From Agrobacterium tumefaciens str. B6 (lineage in GTDB: Bacteria; Pseudomonadota; Alphaproteobacteria; Rhizobiales; Rhizobiaceae): a stretch of DNA of 64,000 bases. Both the position numbers and the translations under genes were made by a program. The notes beneath the pieces are model-generated. The model had not been told where the DNA came from and ran no database searches. It worked only from the letters and a program-made list of their open reading frames with translations. The stretch covers positions 1 to 64,000 of the forward strand of contig NZ_LMVK01000014.1 in assembly GCF_001541315.1 (NCBI RefSeq), written 5' to 3'. Shown here piece by piece: positions 53,702 to 63,909 of the stretch; the stretch's first letter is position 1; each line of letters opens with the position of its first letter.

Positions 53702-54148
53702 ATGGACGACATCTACAATAATCGCATTCTGGACTTTGCCGGGAATATTCCGCTGACGGGTGTTCTTGAAGATGCCGACGCCAGCGCCGAAAAACACTCG
53801 CGCCTGTGCGGCTCTAAGCTCAAGGTTTATCTGAAGGTCGAAGGCGGCATCGTGACGGCGTTTTCCCACGAGGTGCGTGCCTGCGCGCTCGGCCAGGCCT
53901 CCGCCTCCATCATGGCGCATCACATCATCGGCGCTTCCAGCGGCGAAATCCGGCAGGCGCGGGAAGACATGCTCGCCATGCTGAAACAGGGCGGCGAAGG
54001 GCCGGCGGGCCGTTTCGAAGATATGCGGGTGCTTCAGCCCGTGCGCGATTTCAAGGCGCGCCATGCCTCCACCATGCTGACCTTTGAAGCGGTGGTCGAT
54101 GCTCTCGACCAGATCGAAGGCCGGCCGGCTTTGAACGCCGCAGGTTAG
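53702..54148 (+). CDS. IscU/NifU-like iron-sulfur scaffold-family protein
   Basis: The product (148 residues from ATG 53702) resembles the IscU/SufU fold, with HSRLCGSKLKVYLKVEGG and VRACALGQASASIMAHHIIG, giving two of the three scaffold cysteines at about residues 39 and 66. The usual third C-terminal Cys is absent: that region reads FKARHASTML, with His where Cys would be expected. This degenerate form is common in alphaproteobacteria and its role is unknown. The yidD gene follows after three bases. Confidence 0.85.
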   Translation: MDDIYNNRILDFAGNIPLTGVLEDADASAEKHSRLCGSKLKVYLKVEGGIVTAFSHEVRACALGQASASIMAHHIIGASSGEIRQAREDMLAMLKQGGEGPAGRFEDMRVLQPVRDFKARHASTMLTFEAVVDALDQIEGRPALNAAG

Positions 54149-54151
54149 GTG

Positions 54152-54511
54152 ATGTGCGGCGAACCGGGCTGCCGGCATCAGCAGACGGCGGAAAAAGCGG
54201 GCCGATCCCGTAACTGGGCGGGCAGCTTTGCCAAAACGCCGGGGCGGTTGTTTGGTGTCGGCCTTATCCGGCTTTATCAATTGACGCTTTCCGGCTTCAT
54301 CGGAAACTCCTGCCGTCACATCCCCACCTGTTCCGAATATGGCTATGAGGCCATCGCCCGCCACGGGCTGTGGGCCGGCGGATGGATGACCCTGTTTCGC
54401 GTTGCGCGCTGCGGCCCTGGCGGCACGAGCGGACTGGACCCGGTGCCGGAAGCGCTCGGCAGCACGAGGCGCTGGTGGGCGCCGTGGCGTTACTGGAGCC
54501 TGCATCGATGA
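54152..54511 (+). CDS. yidD: Membrane protein insertion efficiency factor YidD
   Basis: The 119-residue product has the YidD core IRLYQLTLSGFIGNSCRHIPTCSEYGYEAIARHGLWAGGWMTLFRVARCGPGG (Cys-rich, amphipathic). It is extended at the N-terminus with MCGEPGCRHQQTAEKAGRS. YidD assists YidC-dependent insertion. It is often next to rnpA-yidC, but here is separate. Its stop overlaps the next start (ATGA). Confidence 0.93.
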   Translation: MCGEPGCRHQQTAEKAGRSRNWAGSFAKTPGRLFGVGLIRLYQLTLSGFIGNSCRHIPTCSEYGYEAIARHGLWAGGWMTLFRVARCGPGGTSGLDPVPEALGSTRRWWAPWRYWSLHR

Positions 54512-55032
54512 AGGATCACGTGGCGCTGCTGCACAGCATCGTCCTTGGCGCGGGCAAGCGGCTCATCATGGCCGATCTGCGCGCAATGGCTGAAGAACTG
54601 GGATTTGCCGAGTGCCGGACGCTTGTAGCCACCGGAAACCTGGTCTTTCGTGCGGAGGATGCTCCAGTTCGCGAGATTGAGGACAGGCTTGAACGCGCCT
54701 TCGAAAAGCGTTTCGACAAACATGTCGATATCATGGTTCGCCCGGCTCGCGACTGGCTGAAACTGGCGGCTGAGAATCCGTTTCCGGATGGCAATCCATC
54801 CGATGTCTGCGTTCGGGTGATGCGCGAACCGCTCGGCGAGGACGTTCTCGGATTTCTCGAAAAATATCGCCGGCAGGAGAAGATCGCCGTGATTGGTGGC
54901 GATTTATGGATCGATTTTCTGGGAAAGCCGAGCGAGAGCCGGCTTCTCCCGGTCCTGACCACCAGGAGGCTCGGCATAGGCACGACCCGCAACGCCAATA
55001 CCGTCAATGGTCTCGCGGAAATGCTTCGCTGA
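54508..55032 (+). CDS. DUF1697 domain protein
   Basis: The product (174 residues from ATG 54508, overlapping the yidD stop) has the DUF1697 pattern LLHSIVLGAGKRLIMADLRAMAEELGFAECRTLVATGNLVFRAEDAP and ends TTRNANTVNGLAEML. The family function is unknown. The open frame extends further upstream inside yidD, but the overlap start is the natural one. It is 126 bases before thrS. Confidence 0.85.
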   Translation: MKDHVALLHSIVLGAGKRLIMADLRAMAEELGFAECRTLVATGNLVFRAEDAPVREIEDRLERAFEKRFDKHVDIMVRPARDWLKLAAENPFPDGNPSDVCVRVMREPLGEDVLGFLEKYRRQEKIAVIGGDLWIDFLGKPSESRLLPVLTTRRLGIGTTRNANTVNGLAEMLR

Positions 55033-55158
55033 ACGACCCTTCACCTTTGACTGGAATGGCAAAAGCCTTTATCAGGCTGCCTGTCCGTTTTCAGCGGGCA
55101 GATCATTATTCCAACACCACCCGCATTCGTTGGCGGGACTGGACAGGAGCACTAGACG

Positions 55159-57162
55159 ATGTCTGAAGCCATTTCCCTTACATTTCCCGATGGATCCGTC
55201 CGCAGCTACGCCCCCGGCACGACCGGCCGCGAGGTTGCCGAATCCATTTCCAAATCGCTTGCCAAGAAGGCCGTCGCCATTGCGCTTGACGGCACCGTGC
55301 GCGATTTGTCCGATACCATCACCGATGGCAAGATCGAGATCGTCACGCGTGAAGACAAGCGTGCGCTGGAACTCATCCGCCACGATGCCGCTCACGTCAT
55401 GGCCGAGGCCGTGCAGGAGCTTTGGCCCGGCACGCAGGTGACGATCGGCCCTGTCATCGAGAACGGCTTCTATTACGACTTCGCCAAGAACGAGCCCTTC
55501 ACGCCCGAAGATCTGCCGAAGATCGAAAAGCGCATGAAGGAAATCATTCAGCGCAACAAGGCGTTTACCCGCGAAATCTGGTCGCGCGAAAAGGCCAAGG
55601 AAGTCTTCGCCGCCAAGGGCGAGAATTACAAGGTCGAGCTGGTTGATGCGATCCCCGAAGGTCAGGACCTGAAGATCTATTACCAGGGCGACTGGTTCGA
55701 TCTTTGCCGTGGCCCGCATATGGCCTCCACGGGGCAGGTCGGCACCGCCTTCAAGCTGATGAAGGTGGCGGGTGCTTACTGGCGCGGTGACAGCAACAAT
55801 GCGATGCTGTCACGTATCTACGGCACCGCCTGGGCAACGCAGGAAGAGCTGGACAATTATCTGCACGTTCTGGCCGAAGCCGAAAAGCGCGACCACCGCC
55901 GTCTCGGACGCGAAATGGACCTGTTCCATTTCCAGGAAGAGGGGCCGGGCGTCGTCTTCTGGCACGGCAAGGGCTGGCGCATGTTCCAGACGCTGACGGC
56001 CTATATGCGCCGACGTCTCGCCAATACCTATCAGGAAGTCAACGCGCCGCAGGTGCTGGACAAGTCGCTGTGGGAAACCTCCGGTCACTGGGGCTGGTAT
56101 CAGGAAAACATGTTCGCGGTGAAATCCGCCCATGCCTTCACCCATCCCGATGACGAGGAAGCCGATCAGCGCGTTTTCGCACTGAAGCCGATGAACTGCC
56201 CGGGGCACGTGCAGATCTTCAAGCATGGCTTGAAGTCTTACCGCGAAATGCCCGTCCGCCTTGCGGAATTCGGCACCGTGCATCGTTATGAGGCTTCCGG
56301 GGCCCTGCATGGCCTGATGCGCGTTCGCGGCTTCACGCAGGACGATGCGCATGTCTTCTGCACGGAAGAGCAGATGGCGGCGGAATGCCTGCGCATCAAC
56401 GACCTCATCCTCTCCGTCTATGAGGATTTCGGTTTCAGCGAAGTCGTCGTCAAGCTCTCCACGCGCCCTGAAAAGCGCGTCGGTTCCGACGATCTCTGGG
56501 ATCGCGCCGAAAGCGTGATGATGGATGTTCTGAAGACCATCGAGGAGCAGTCTGGCGGCCGCATCAAGACCGGCATTATGCCGGGCGAGGGCGCTTTCTA
56601 CGGGCCGAAGTTCGAATATACGCTGAAGGACGCCATCGGCCGTGAATGGCAATGCGGCACGACACAGGTGGACTTCAACCTGCCGGAACGCTTTGGCGCC
56701 TTCTATATCGACCAGAACTCCGAAAAGACGCAGCCGGTGATGATCCATCGCGCCATCTGCGGCTCGGTGGAGCGCTTCCTCGGTATTCTCATCGAGAACT
56801 TCGCCGGCCACATGCCGCTGTGGTTTGCGCCGCTTCAGGTCGTCGTCGCCACGATCACCTCGGATGCGGACGATTACGGCCGCGAGGTCGCCGAAGCGCT
56901 GCGCGAGGCGGGCATGGCGGTTGAGACCGACTTCCGCAACGAGAAGATCAATTACAAGGTCCGCGAGCATTCGGTGACCAAGGTTCCGGTCATCATCGTC
57001 TGCGGCCGCAAGGAAGCGGAAGAACGCACCGTCAACATCCGTCGTCTCGGTTCGCAAAACCAGACGTCGATGTCGCTCGAGGAGGCCATTACAAGCCTCG
57101 TGGACGAGGCGACGCCGCCGGACGTGAAGCGCAAGCTTGCGGCGAAGAAGCAGGTTGCGTGA
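55159..57162 (+). CDS. thrS: Threonine--tRNA ligase
   Basis: ThrRS is a class II synthetase. The 667-residue enzyme has the TGS domain (1-65), the editing domain with [16 protein letters not shown], and the catalytic core with motif 1. The zinc ligands are in NCPGHVQIF, motif 2 is [23 protein letters not shown], and motif 3 is [18 protein letters not shown]-terminal anticodon-binding domain follows. Length is normal. No leader attenuator was recognised. A terminator follows after nine bases. Confidence 0.98.
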   Translation: MSEAISLTFPDGSVRSYAPGTTGREVAESISKSLAKKAVAIALDGTVRDLSDTITDGKIEIVTREDKRALELIRHDAAHVMAEAVQELWPGTQVTIGPVIENGFYYDFAKNEPFTPEDLPKIEKRMKEIIQRNKAFTREIWSREKAKEVFAAKGENYKVELVDAIPEGQDLKIYYQGDWFDLCRGPHMASTGQVGTAFKLMKVAGAYWRGDSNNAMLSRIYGTAWATQEELDNYLHVLAEAEKRDHRRLGREMDLFHFQEEGPGVVFWHGKGWRMFQTLTAYMRRRLANTYQEVNAPQVLDKSLWETSGHWGWYQENMFAVKSAHAFTHPDDEEADQRVFALKPMNCPGHVQIFKHGLKSYREMPVRLAEFGTVHRYEASGALHGLMRVRGFTQDDAHVFCTEEQMAAECLRINDLILSVYEDFGFSEVVVKLSTRPEKRVGSDDLWDRAESVMMDVLKTIEEQSGGRIKTGIMPGEGAFYGPKFEYTLKDAIGREWQCGTTQVDFNLPERFGAFYIDQNSEKTQPVMIHRAICGSVERFLGILIENFAGHMPLWFAPLQVVVATITSDADDYGREVAEALREAGMAVETDFRNEKINYKVREHSVTKVPVIIVCGRKEAEERTVNIRRLGSQNQTSMSLEEAITSLVDEATPPDVKRKLAAKKQVA

Positions 57163-57170
57163 GAAATGAC

Positions 57171-57195
57171 AACGGCCCCTTCGGGGGCCGTTTTT
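57171..57195 (+). terminator. Rho-independent terminator after thrS
   Basis: The stem aacggcccc pairs with ggggccgtt around a TTCG tetraloop (57171-57179/57184-57192), followed by a T run. It begins nine bases after the thrS stop. Confidence 0.92.
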
Positions 57196-57254
57196 GTTTG
57201 TGAACGATGTGCTGTAGCAGCGCTATGATTGGCAGAGGGCGGGGCATCCGCACT

Positions 57255-57371
57255 CCGTCACCCCGGACTAGATCCGGGGGCCAGTGCGATCAAGTCCTTG
57301 ATCGCGAAAGACTCGTCCCTCACGGCGCAGACGCGCCGTGGCTGGATGCCGGATCTAGTCCGGCATGACGG
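57255..57371. repeat. Mosaic palindromic repeat, copy B
   Basis: Same plan and nearly the same sequence as copy A: outer arms ccgtcaccccggactagatc and gatctagtccggcatgacgg, inner hairpins gcgatcaag-tcc-ttgatcgc and cacggcgc-agac-gcgccgtg. Relative to copy A, ttg/caa in the arms has become tag/cta on both sides, so pairing is kept. It lies between thrS and the secreted-protein gene. Confidence 0.85.
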
Positions 57372-57421
57372 AAGAGAAGTTTCGGACGTTATCGCTGGCG
57401 TCGCGGCCGGCTCAATCAGAC

Positions 57422-58402
57422 TTACTCGAAATCCCCGGTCATATCTTCCGGCGCCTGATCCTTCATCAACACTTCCCCATCCGAATCCCGGCCCGACGTG
57501 ACCTTGAAGTTACGCTGGTAGACCTTTTCCTTGTTACGGGCGATGGCGGTATATTCGCCTTCCGCCAGAACCATGGTCGAAAACGCGCTGACGCTTTCGT
57601 TCACCACATCGCCGCCGCCGTTCAGCACGGACCAGGCCGTATCGGCAATGGCTTCGCCACCCTCTTCGGACACCAGCTTGAGGGTGATCTGCGCGGCCTG
57701 GTGCTGCAGCGTCGCTTCTGTCAGCTTGCCGGCTTCCACCTGAATGTCGGCGCGCACCACCGCATTGACGTTGCCGTATTCGGAAACCACGTGATAGGTG
57801 CCGGCATTTAGCCGCACGATGGTGTTGGGCTTGATATCGGCCATGACGAGGCCGCGTTCGCCATCCGGCCGGGCGTCCGACGAATAGACGGAAAATTTGA
57901 GCTGGGTGCCGGAAATCTGCTTGTCGGACCCTGCGACCGCGTTCAGCACGAAGCCGCCGGCATCGAGAATCAGCACCTGTTTCTGAACGTTGCCGGACGT
58001 TGGGATGTTGAGTTTCTTGGTGACGCCGGCGCGGCCGAAGGCGACGTTGACGAAATATTCGCCGGGTACCAGATTGAAATGGGCCGAGCCGCCCTCGGAG
58101 CTTGCCAGCATCGGCAATTTGCCGTCAGCGCCGGGAATGGGGCTGAAAACGCGCCAGGACAGGCCTTCTTTCACCGCCTCGCCTTCGCTCGTCAGCTTGG
58201 CTTCCATGGCGATATCGCGGGCGGTGCTTGCGGGGGCATTGGGTGCGGAAGGGGCGGTGAAAGCGTTGAGTTTCGGCATTTTCGGCGTGCCGCCGAGTTG
58301 CTTGAAGTCTTTAAAGGCATCCTGCGAAAAAGCGGCCTGTGATAAAAGACCAAGCGCAGCACATGCAATGGCCAGACGTGCCGCGATTTTGATTGCCGAC
58401 AT
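57422..58402 (-). CDS. Exported beta-rich protein of unknown function
   Basis: The 326-residue product has a signal peptide (IAARLAIACAALGLLSQAAFSQ), a Pro/Ala-rich linker (TAPSAPNAPASTA) and then three similar segments. Each has short strands and a pattern like LVPGEYFVNVAFG, LNAGTYHVVSEYG or LAEGEYTAIARNK. These look like tandem immunoglobulin-like or carboxypeptidase-regulatory-like folds. Such proteins are usually periplasmic. No family was assigned. Confidence 0.75.
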   Translation of the reverse strand: MSAIKIAARLAIACAALGLLSQAAFSQDAFKDFKQLGGTPKMPKLNAFTAPSAPNAPASTARDIAMEAKLTSEGEAVKEGLSWRVFSPIPGADGKLPMLASSEGGSAHFNLVPGEYFVNVAFGRAGVTKKLNIPTSGNVQKQVLILDAGGFVLNAVAGSDKQISGTQLKFSVYSSDARPDGERGLVMADIKPNTIVRLNAGTYHVVSEYGNVNAVVRADIQVEAGKLTEATLQHQAAQITLKLVSEEGGEAIADTAWSVLNGGGDVVNESVSAFSTMVLAEGEYTAIARNKEKVYQRNFKVTSGRDSDGEVLMKDQAPEDMTGDFE

Positions 58403-58487
58403 TTTCGATACCGATTGACTTCTTGATTTTCCCGCATCACTTCAAAACCAATGCCATGGCTATTTCAAGGCCCATGTTTCGCGATGA

Positions 58488-59092
<605 letters not shown>

Positions 59093-59093
<1 letters not shown>

Positions 59094-59704
59094 TGTTCTA
59101 CACCACGGACACCAACCAGCATGGCCTGCCGCATGATCCGTTCAAGGCCATCGTCGCGCCGCGTCCGATCGGCTGGATCGGCTCGAAGGGCAGGGACGGT
59201 TCCATGAACCTCTCGCCCTATTCCTTCTTCAATGCGATTTCGGACCGGCCGAAGCTGGTCATGTTCTCGTCCAGCGGCAGGAAGGACAGCCTGCGCAATG
59301 TCGAGGAAACCGGTGTCTTCACCGCCAATCTCGTCAGCCGCCACCTGGTGGACCGGATGAATGCGTCTTCTGCGCCTGTCGCCTATGACGTCGACGAATT
59401 CGCCCTTGCCGGCCTTACCGCCGTCGACGGGCGGGTGGTGGACGCGCCTTTCGTCGGCGAAGCGCTGGCTGTTCTGGAATGCCGGGTGACGCAGATACAG
59501 CAACTCGGGGATGTCGACGGCAAGCCGACGGATTCGTGGATGGTGATCGGGCAGGTCATGGCGATCCATATCGATGAAACGATCATCCGCGATGGCCGCA
59601 TCGACATGGGCCTGTCGCGCCCCGTCGCGCGCATGGGCTATATGGATTACTGCGATGGCGGCAGCGATGTATTCCAGCTGCAGCGCCCCTCTACTGCGCC
59701 GTAA
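59093..59704 (+). CDS. Flavin reductase-family (FMN-binding split barrel) protein
   Basis: The 203-residue product has HDPFKAIVAPRPIGWIGSKGRDGSMNLSPYSFFNAISDRPKLVMFSSSG, typical of the flavin reductase/split-barrel family with bound FMN. The overlap with the nitroreductase gene suggests that the two flavoproteins are made together. The substrate is unknown. Confidence 0.88.
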
Positions 59705-59833
59705 ATATAGTCCTTCTTCGGATGCGGTTAATTTTTATGGTGAACCAAACGTAAACCATTTGCGCCTAGAGTTTTATACATGGTGGCGGCGATGATGCCG
59801 CCATCCATTGTATGAATGTGTTTCGAGGCTCAG

Positions 59834-60970
59834 GTGATCGTACAGGCATTTCTTCGCTGGTCTGAAAAGGCTGGATCGACCGAGCGGGCGAAAGCTGCCA
59901 ATGCGCTCGGCCGTGCCTATCTGCAGTCCGACATGGCGCGGGAAAACCGCGATGCCGCCTATATGGCGATGACCTATCTTCTCGATGACCCTTCACCGCG
60001 TGTGCGGCTGGCGCTCGCCGAAGCGCTGGCGGATGCCCAAGACGCACCGCGCGCCATTCTCGTTTCGCTTGCCGAAGACCAGCCGGAAATCGCCTGCACG
60101 GTGATTGCCCGCTCGCCGGTTCTCAGCGAGGCCGACCTGGTTGATCTCGCCGGGCGCGGCGAAAGCCTGACGCGCGCGCTCATTGCCGCAAGGCCCGGTC
60201 TGCCGCGCGGGGTCTGCGCCGCACTCGCCGAGGTCGGCGATCTGCCCGAAACTATCATCCTGCTCGAAAACGACGATGCCTTCATCACGCCGTTCTCGCT
60301 GCGTCGCATTGCCGAGCGCCATGGCCGCGACGCCGATATTCGCGACCTCCTGCTGCGCCGCGAGGCGTTGCCGGCCGATGCGCGGCACCTGTTGATGGGC
60401 CGCATCAGCGAGGCGCTCGCCGGCTCGGCGCTGGTTCACGCGATGATCGCGCGCAACCGTGCCGACAGTATTTTTCGCGAGGCGGAAGATTCAGCTACCA
60501 TCCTCATCGCATCAAGCGTTTCCTCACCGGAACTGCCGGCGCTGGTGGAGCATCTGCGCCAGCGGCTGGAACTGACGCCGGCGCTGCTCATCCACGCCGT
60601 CTGTTCGGGCCGGCTGGAGTTCTTCACAGCGGCGATGGTCAATCTCTCCGGTCTCGATGACCGCAAGGTGCGCGCCATTCTGGCGACGGGGCGGCCGCAC
60701 GCGCTGAAGGCCCTGTTCCAGTCCGTCGGGCTATTTGGCGATGTCGTCGACGTCTTCATCGAGGCGACGCTGATGTGGCGCCGCGCCGCCCGCTCGCAGC
60801 TTTCTGAGGCGGCAGCCTCCGTCTCAGCCGAGTTGCTGGCGCATTTCCGCGACGTCAACGGTTCCGAGACGTTGTTCGAACTGCTGCATGCCGTGCGCAA
60901 GCTCGCCATCGCCGAAGAACGGCAGAAGGCGCGGTATTATGCTGAAGCGCTGACGTTCGAGGCGGCGTAA
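59834..60970 (+). CDS. DUF2336 family protein
   Basis: The product (378 residues from GTG 59834, with GAGG five bases upstream; ATG 59816 is an alternative) is entirely helical with HEAT-like repeats. Examples are PSPRVRLALAEALADAQDAPRAILVSLAEDQPEIA and VIARSPVLSEADLVDLAGRG, the DUF2336 pattern. These proteins are alphaproteobacterial and sometimes attached to sensor proteins. The function is not known. A long palindromic repeat follows 31 bases after the stop. Confidence 0.85.
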   Translation: MIVQAFLRWSEKAGSTERAKAANALGRAYLQSDMARENRDAAYMAMTYLLDDPSPRVRLALAEALADAQDAPRAILVSLAEDQPEIACTVIARSPVLSEADLVDLAGRGESLTRALIAARPGLPRGVCAALAEVGDLPETIILLENDDAFITPFSLRRIAERHGRDADIRDLLLRREALPADARHLLMGRISEALAGSALVHAMIARNRADSIFREAEDSATILIASSVSSPELPALVEHLRQRLELTPALLIHAVCSGRLEFFTAAMVNLSGLDDRKVRAILATGRPHALKALFQSVGLFGDVVDVFIEATLMWRRAARSQLSEAAASVSAELLAHFRDVNGSETLFELLHAVRKLAIAEERQKARYYAEALTFEAA

Positions 60971-61000
60971 GGTTGGGGGTTCCGCGGGTGCATCTTCTCA

Positions 61001-61119
61001 CCCTCATTCCTGTGCTGGTCACAGGAATCCAGCCAGCCCAAGTCCTTGGGCTGAAAAAACTCCTTGCGCCGCGCAGACGCGCGTCGACTGGATTCCTGTG
61101 ACAAGCACAGGAATGAGGG
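61001..61119. repeat. Mosaic palindromic repeat, copy D (second arm type)
   Basis: Outer arms of 32 bases (61001-61032 and 61088-61119) pair except at one position, for example ccctcattcctgtgct with agcacaggaatgaggg. Inside are the hairpins cagcccaag-tcc-ttgggctg and cgccgcgcagacgcgcgtcg. The inner plan and loop bases (aag-tcc-tt, gcgcagacgcgc) match copies A-C although the arms are unrelated. Confidence 0.85.
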
Positions 61120-61193
61120 CCGTGGGCGCTTTCCTGTCAGAGGAAACCTCTGCATTGCAGCGGCAAAGAAAGCTGGCGTGGCATTTCCCGCAA

Positions 61194-61628
61194 TCACTTA
61201 TCGAACCGCTTGGCGATCCACGAATAGCTGTTTTCGACCATCCTTACCGGCGTTCCCAGGAGGTGCTTTATGCCTTCTGTGGACGGCAGGATACGGCTGA
61301 CGCGGCCGATCGCCTGCCTGGTGAGGCTCTCTTCTTCCTTCGGCGTTACCTCTGCGGTCGCCTGCTGCGTTCCGGCAGGTGCTGCCGCGGCGGGAGGCTG
61401 CGCGCCGGGCGTATTGCCCGCCGTCTGCGGGGCCTGCTCGCCCGGTGTCTGGCACACGGCCACCACGACCGGGTAGGGCGCATTGGCGTAACGCTCCAGC
61501 TCCTTTTCCGACACGGCGTCACATAGCTCGATGCTCGTCCAGCGCTGCTGCGAGGTGGCGATGTAATGGCAATCGGTGGCGCTGTCGTCACAGCCAAGGA
61601 AGGTCATGAGAACGAGGGCTGTTTTCAT
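61194..61628 (-). CDS. Conserved-looking hypothetical protein with Pro/Ala linker
   Basis: The 144-residue product begins MKTALVLMTFLGCDDSATDC, a short hydrophobic start that may be a lipoprotein-like or membrane end. A Cys-containing region follows (QRWTSIELCDAV...VVVAVCQTPG), then a disordered Pro/Ala linker (GAQPPAAAAPAGTQ) and a helical end. It appears to be a genuine gene; no family was recognised. It is divergent from the GNAT gene. Confidence 0.65.
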   Translation of the reverse strand: MKTALVLMTFLGCDDSATDCHYIATSQQRWTSIELCDAVSEKELERYANAPYPVVVAVCQTPGEQAPQTAGNTPGAQPPAAAAPAGTQQATAEVTPKEEESLTRQAIGRVSRILPSTEGIKHLLGTPVRMVENSYSWIAKRFDK

Positions 61629-61734
61629 GGGGTGTGTTGCCTCTGTCGGGAGTAATGCTCTAGAAACTCATCTATCCCGATTGCAGTGACATTACGACGA
61701 AATACGCATTTTTATAGAGAAGGCAGGCATCGCA

Positions 61735-62190
61735 TTGGCCACCGAAATCAAGCTTGAAACACCACGGCAGGACGCGGTTCTGCGCCTCATCGATCTCTCC
61801 AATACCTATATGGCGTCGCTTTACCCCGCCGAGAGCAATCATCTGGTCGATATCGGCCAGCTGGAAAAGGACAATGTCTCCTTTTTCGTGGTGCGACACG
61901 ATGGCCGCGTGGTCGGCTGCGGCGCGCTGGTGGAGGCGGGTGATGGCACGGCGGAGGTCAAGCGCATGTTCGTTGATCCCGAGGCGAGGGGATTGCGCAT
62001 CGGCAAGCTGATCATGGATACGCTTGTCGCGCGCGGTACCGAACTCGGCCTTTCCGCCATCCGGCTGGAAACCGGGATCAGCCAGCCGGAGGCGATCGGC
62101 CTTTACCGCAAGGCGGGGTTTGTGGAGATCGAGGCCTTTGCGCCCTATAAGCCTGACCCGCTCAGCCTGTTCATGGAAAAGGTGCTTTAA
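61735..62190 (+). CDS. GNAT-family N-acetyltransferase
   Basis: The 151-residue product starts at TTG. It has FFVVRHDGRVVGCGALVEAGDGTAEVKRMFVDPEARGLRIGKLIMDTL, with the acetyl-CoA loop ARGLRIGK, and IRLETGISQPEAIGLYRKAGFVE, typical of PhnO/YjgM-like GNATs. The acceptor is unknown. Copy C of the mosaic repeat follows 70 bases downstream. Confidence 0.87.
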   Translation: MATEIKLETPRQDAVLRLIDLSNTYMASLYPAESNHLVDIGQLEKDNVSFFVVRHDGRVVGCGALVEAGDGTAEVKRMFVDPEARGLRIGKLIMDTLVARGTELGLSAIRLETGISQPEAIGLYRKAGFVEIEAFAPYKPDPLSLFMEKVL

Positions 62191-62260
62191 GGCGAAGGCA
62201 CCGATCGGTCGGATGGGCTGGCGATGGGACTGTTTGAGGTATAGCCGCAGCATCCGCCCA

Positions 62261-62372
62261 CGTCACCCCGGACTAGATGCGGGTCCAGCGCGATCAAGTC
62301 TTTGATCGCGGAAGACTCTTTCACTGCGCAGATGAGCCATGGCTGATGCCGGTATCCAAGCCCGGCATGACG
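62261..62372. repeat. Mosaic palindromic repeat, copy C (diverged)
   Basis: The outer arms cgtcaccccggactagatgc and aagcccggcatgacg still match copies A and B, and the first inner hairpin gcgatcaag-tct-ttgatcgc is intact. The second inner hairpin (cactgcgcagatgagccatg) has lost most pairing, so this copy seems to be decaying. It lies between the GNAT and permease genes. Confidence 0.75.
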
Positions 62373-62439
62373 AAAGAGAGGGAAGCGGCCTTGGCCTGTG
62401 GCGCTCCACGTCATCGCCGCTCACCGCAGGCTTCACCAA

Positions 62440-63678
62440 TCAAAAAGCAGCTTTCCGAAATGCCGTCGTTTCCTCGCTATCCTCTTCGAGCGCAGCAACC
62501 TCATCAACGGGATCGGCCTCTGTTGGCGGCGGGGGCGGGGCCTCGGTGGTGGCGGCGGCGGACAGTTCCACCTCGCGCACCCATTCGCGCCAGATTGCCA
62601 CCAGCAGCGCCATCAGCACCGGGCCGATGAAGAGGCCGAGGAAACCCATGGTCTTGACGCCGCCGACAAGGCCGAAAAAGGTGGGCAGGAACGGCAGCTT
62701 GATCGGTCCGCCGACGAGTTTCGGCCGGATGGTCTTGTCGACGATGAAGAGTTCGACCGAGCCCCAGACGAAGAGCGCCAGCCCGTGGGCGGGCGAGCCA
62801 CTGGCAACCAGATAGATCGACACCAGCGTAAACGAGAGCGGCGCGCCGCCGGGAATGAGCGCCATGACGCCGGTCAGCACGCCGAGCGTGACGGGCGAGG
62901 GCACGCCGGCGATCCAGTAGGCGATGCCGAGGATGATGCCTTCGCCGATGGCGATCAGCGTCATGCCGGTTACGGTCGAGCTGATGGTGGCGGGCACGAC
63001 CCTCGAAATGCGTTCCCATCGTGTCGGCAGGATGCGTTCGCCCACCAGATCGACCTGACGGGTGAAGCCTGCGCCATTGCGGTAAACGAAGAACAGCGCG
63101 ATCAGCATGAACAGCAGGGTCAGCACGAGATGGAACGCGCCGTTGCCGGCGGCGAGGATCGCCCGGTAGATATTGCCGATATTGGCGCCGCTGACGAGCT
63201 GGATGAGCTCGCCGATGGCGCCCGGCGTGCCGATATATTTCACCCATTGTTCGCCGAGCCAGGGGCCGACGGCGGGAAGGGCGGCGATCCAGTCCGGCAC
63301 GGGCGCGCCCGTCTTGTTGACGTGTACCGCCCAGCCGAACCATTCGCGGATTTCGGTTGCCGTATAGGAGGCGGCGATGAAGATCGGCACCACGAGGAAG
63401 GCAATGATGAGGATGATGGCGATGGTGGCACCGAGCGTCGTGTTGCCGCCCACCTGCCGCAGAAGCCGCGTATAGACCGGCCAGCTGGCGAAACCGATGA
63501 CGAGGGCGGCGAGAACCGGAACCAGAAAGCCGTTGAAGAAATAGATGCCCGCAAGGACGACCAGAAGGAGCAGCCAGCGCGCAGCCGAAATAGGCGGGAT
63601 CAGGGCGATCCGCGTCGGGCTGGCGGGACCAAGCCATCTCGGTTCGCCACTGGGCTTACGGCTGTCAATGTTACTCAC
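62440..63678 (-). CDS. AI-2E family transporter (PerM/TqsA-like)
   Basis: The product (412 residues from GTG 63678, MSNIDSRKP) has about eight helices, with NGFLVPVLAALVIGFASWPVY near the start and the family's C-terminal region GVLTGVMALIPGGAPLSFTLVSIYLV and FVWGSVELFIVDKTIRPKLVGGPIKLPFLP. Family members export autoinducer-2, ions or other small molecules. A disordered Pro/Glu-rich tail (TTEAPPPPPTEADP) is present. The longer frame to 63717 is not supported by any start signal. Confidence 0.88.
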   Translation of the reverse strand: MSNIDSRKPSGEPRWLGPASPTRIALIPPISAARWLLLLVVLAGIYFFNGFLVPVLAALVIGFASWPVYTRLLRQVGGNTTLGATIAIILIIAFLVVPIFIAASYTATEIREWFGWAVHVNKTGAPVPDWIAALPAVGPWLGEQWVKYIGTPGAIGELIQLVSGANIGNIYRAILAAGNGAFHLVLTLLFMLIALFFVYRNGAGFTRQVDLVGERILPTRWERISRVVPATISSTVTGMTLIAIGEGIILGIAYWIAGVPSPVTLGVLTGVMALIPGGAPLSFTLVSIYLVASGSPAHGLALFVWGSVELFIVDKTIRPKLVGGPIKLPFLPTFFGLVGGVKTMGFLGLFIGPVLMALLVAIWREWVREVELSAAATTEAPPPPPTEADPVDEVAALEEDSEETTAFRKAAF

Positions 63679-63909
63679 GGCAGGCTCTTTCTCGCATTCT
63701 CCCCGCAAGGGGTGCATTCACTCTGTCACACCGATACATATAAGTGCAATATAACCCGATCACATTACCGTTGTGTGTTTATTGCTGAACCTATTGAACG
63801 ATTTTGGTAAAAATAGAACATCGGTCTTGGCGCGCGCATTGAAATATGACAATTAAACTCCGTTTTTATTGCGGCGTAAGGTTGCCGCGCCCGATCTCCA
63901 GGTCATGCC

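Noticed and set aside
62398..63810. A long plus-strand frame opposite the AI-2E family gene
   Set aside because: Antisense shadow; the minus-strand product has a full set of membrane helices and family motifs.
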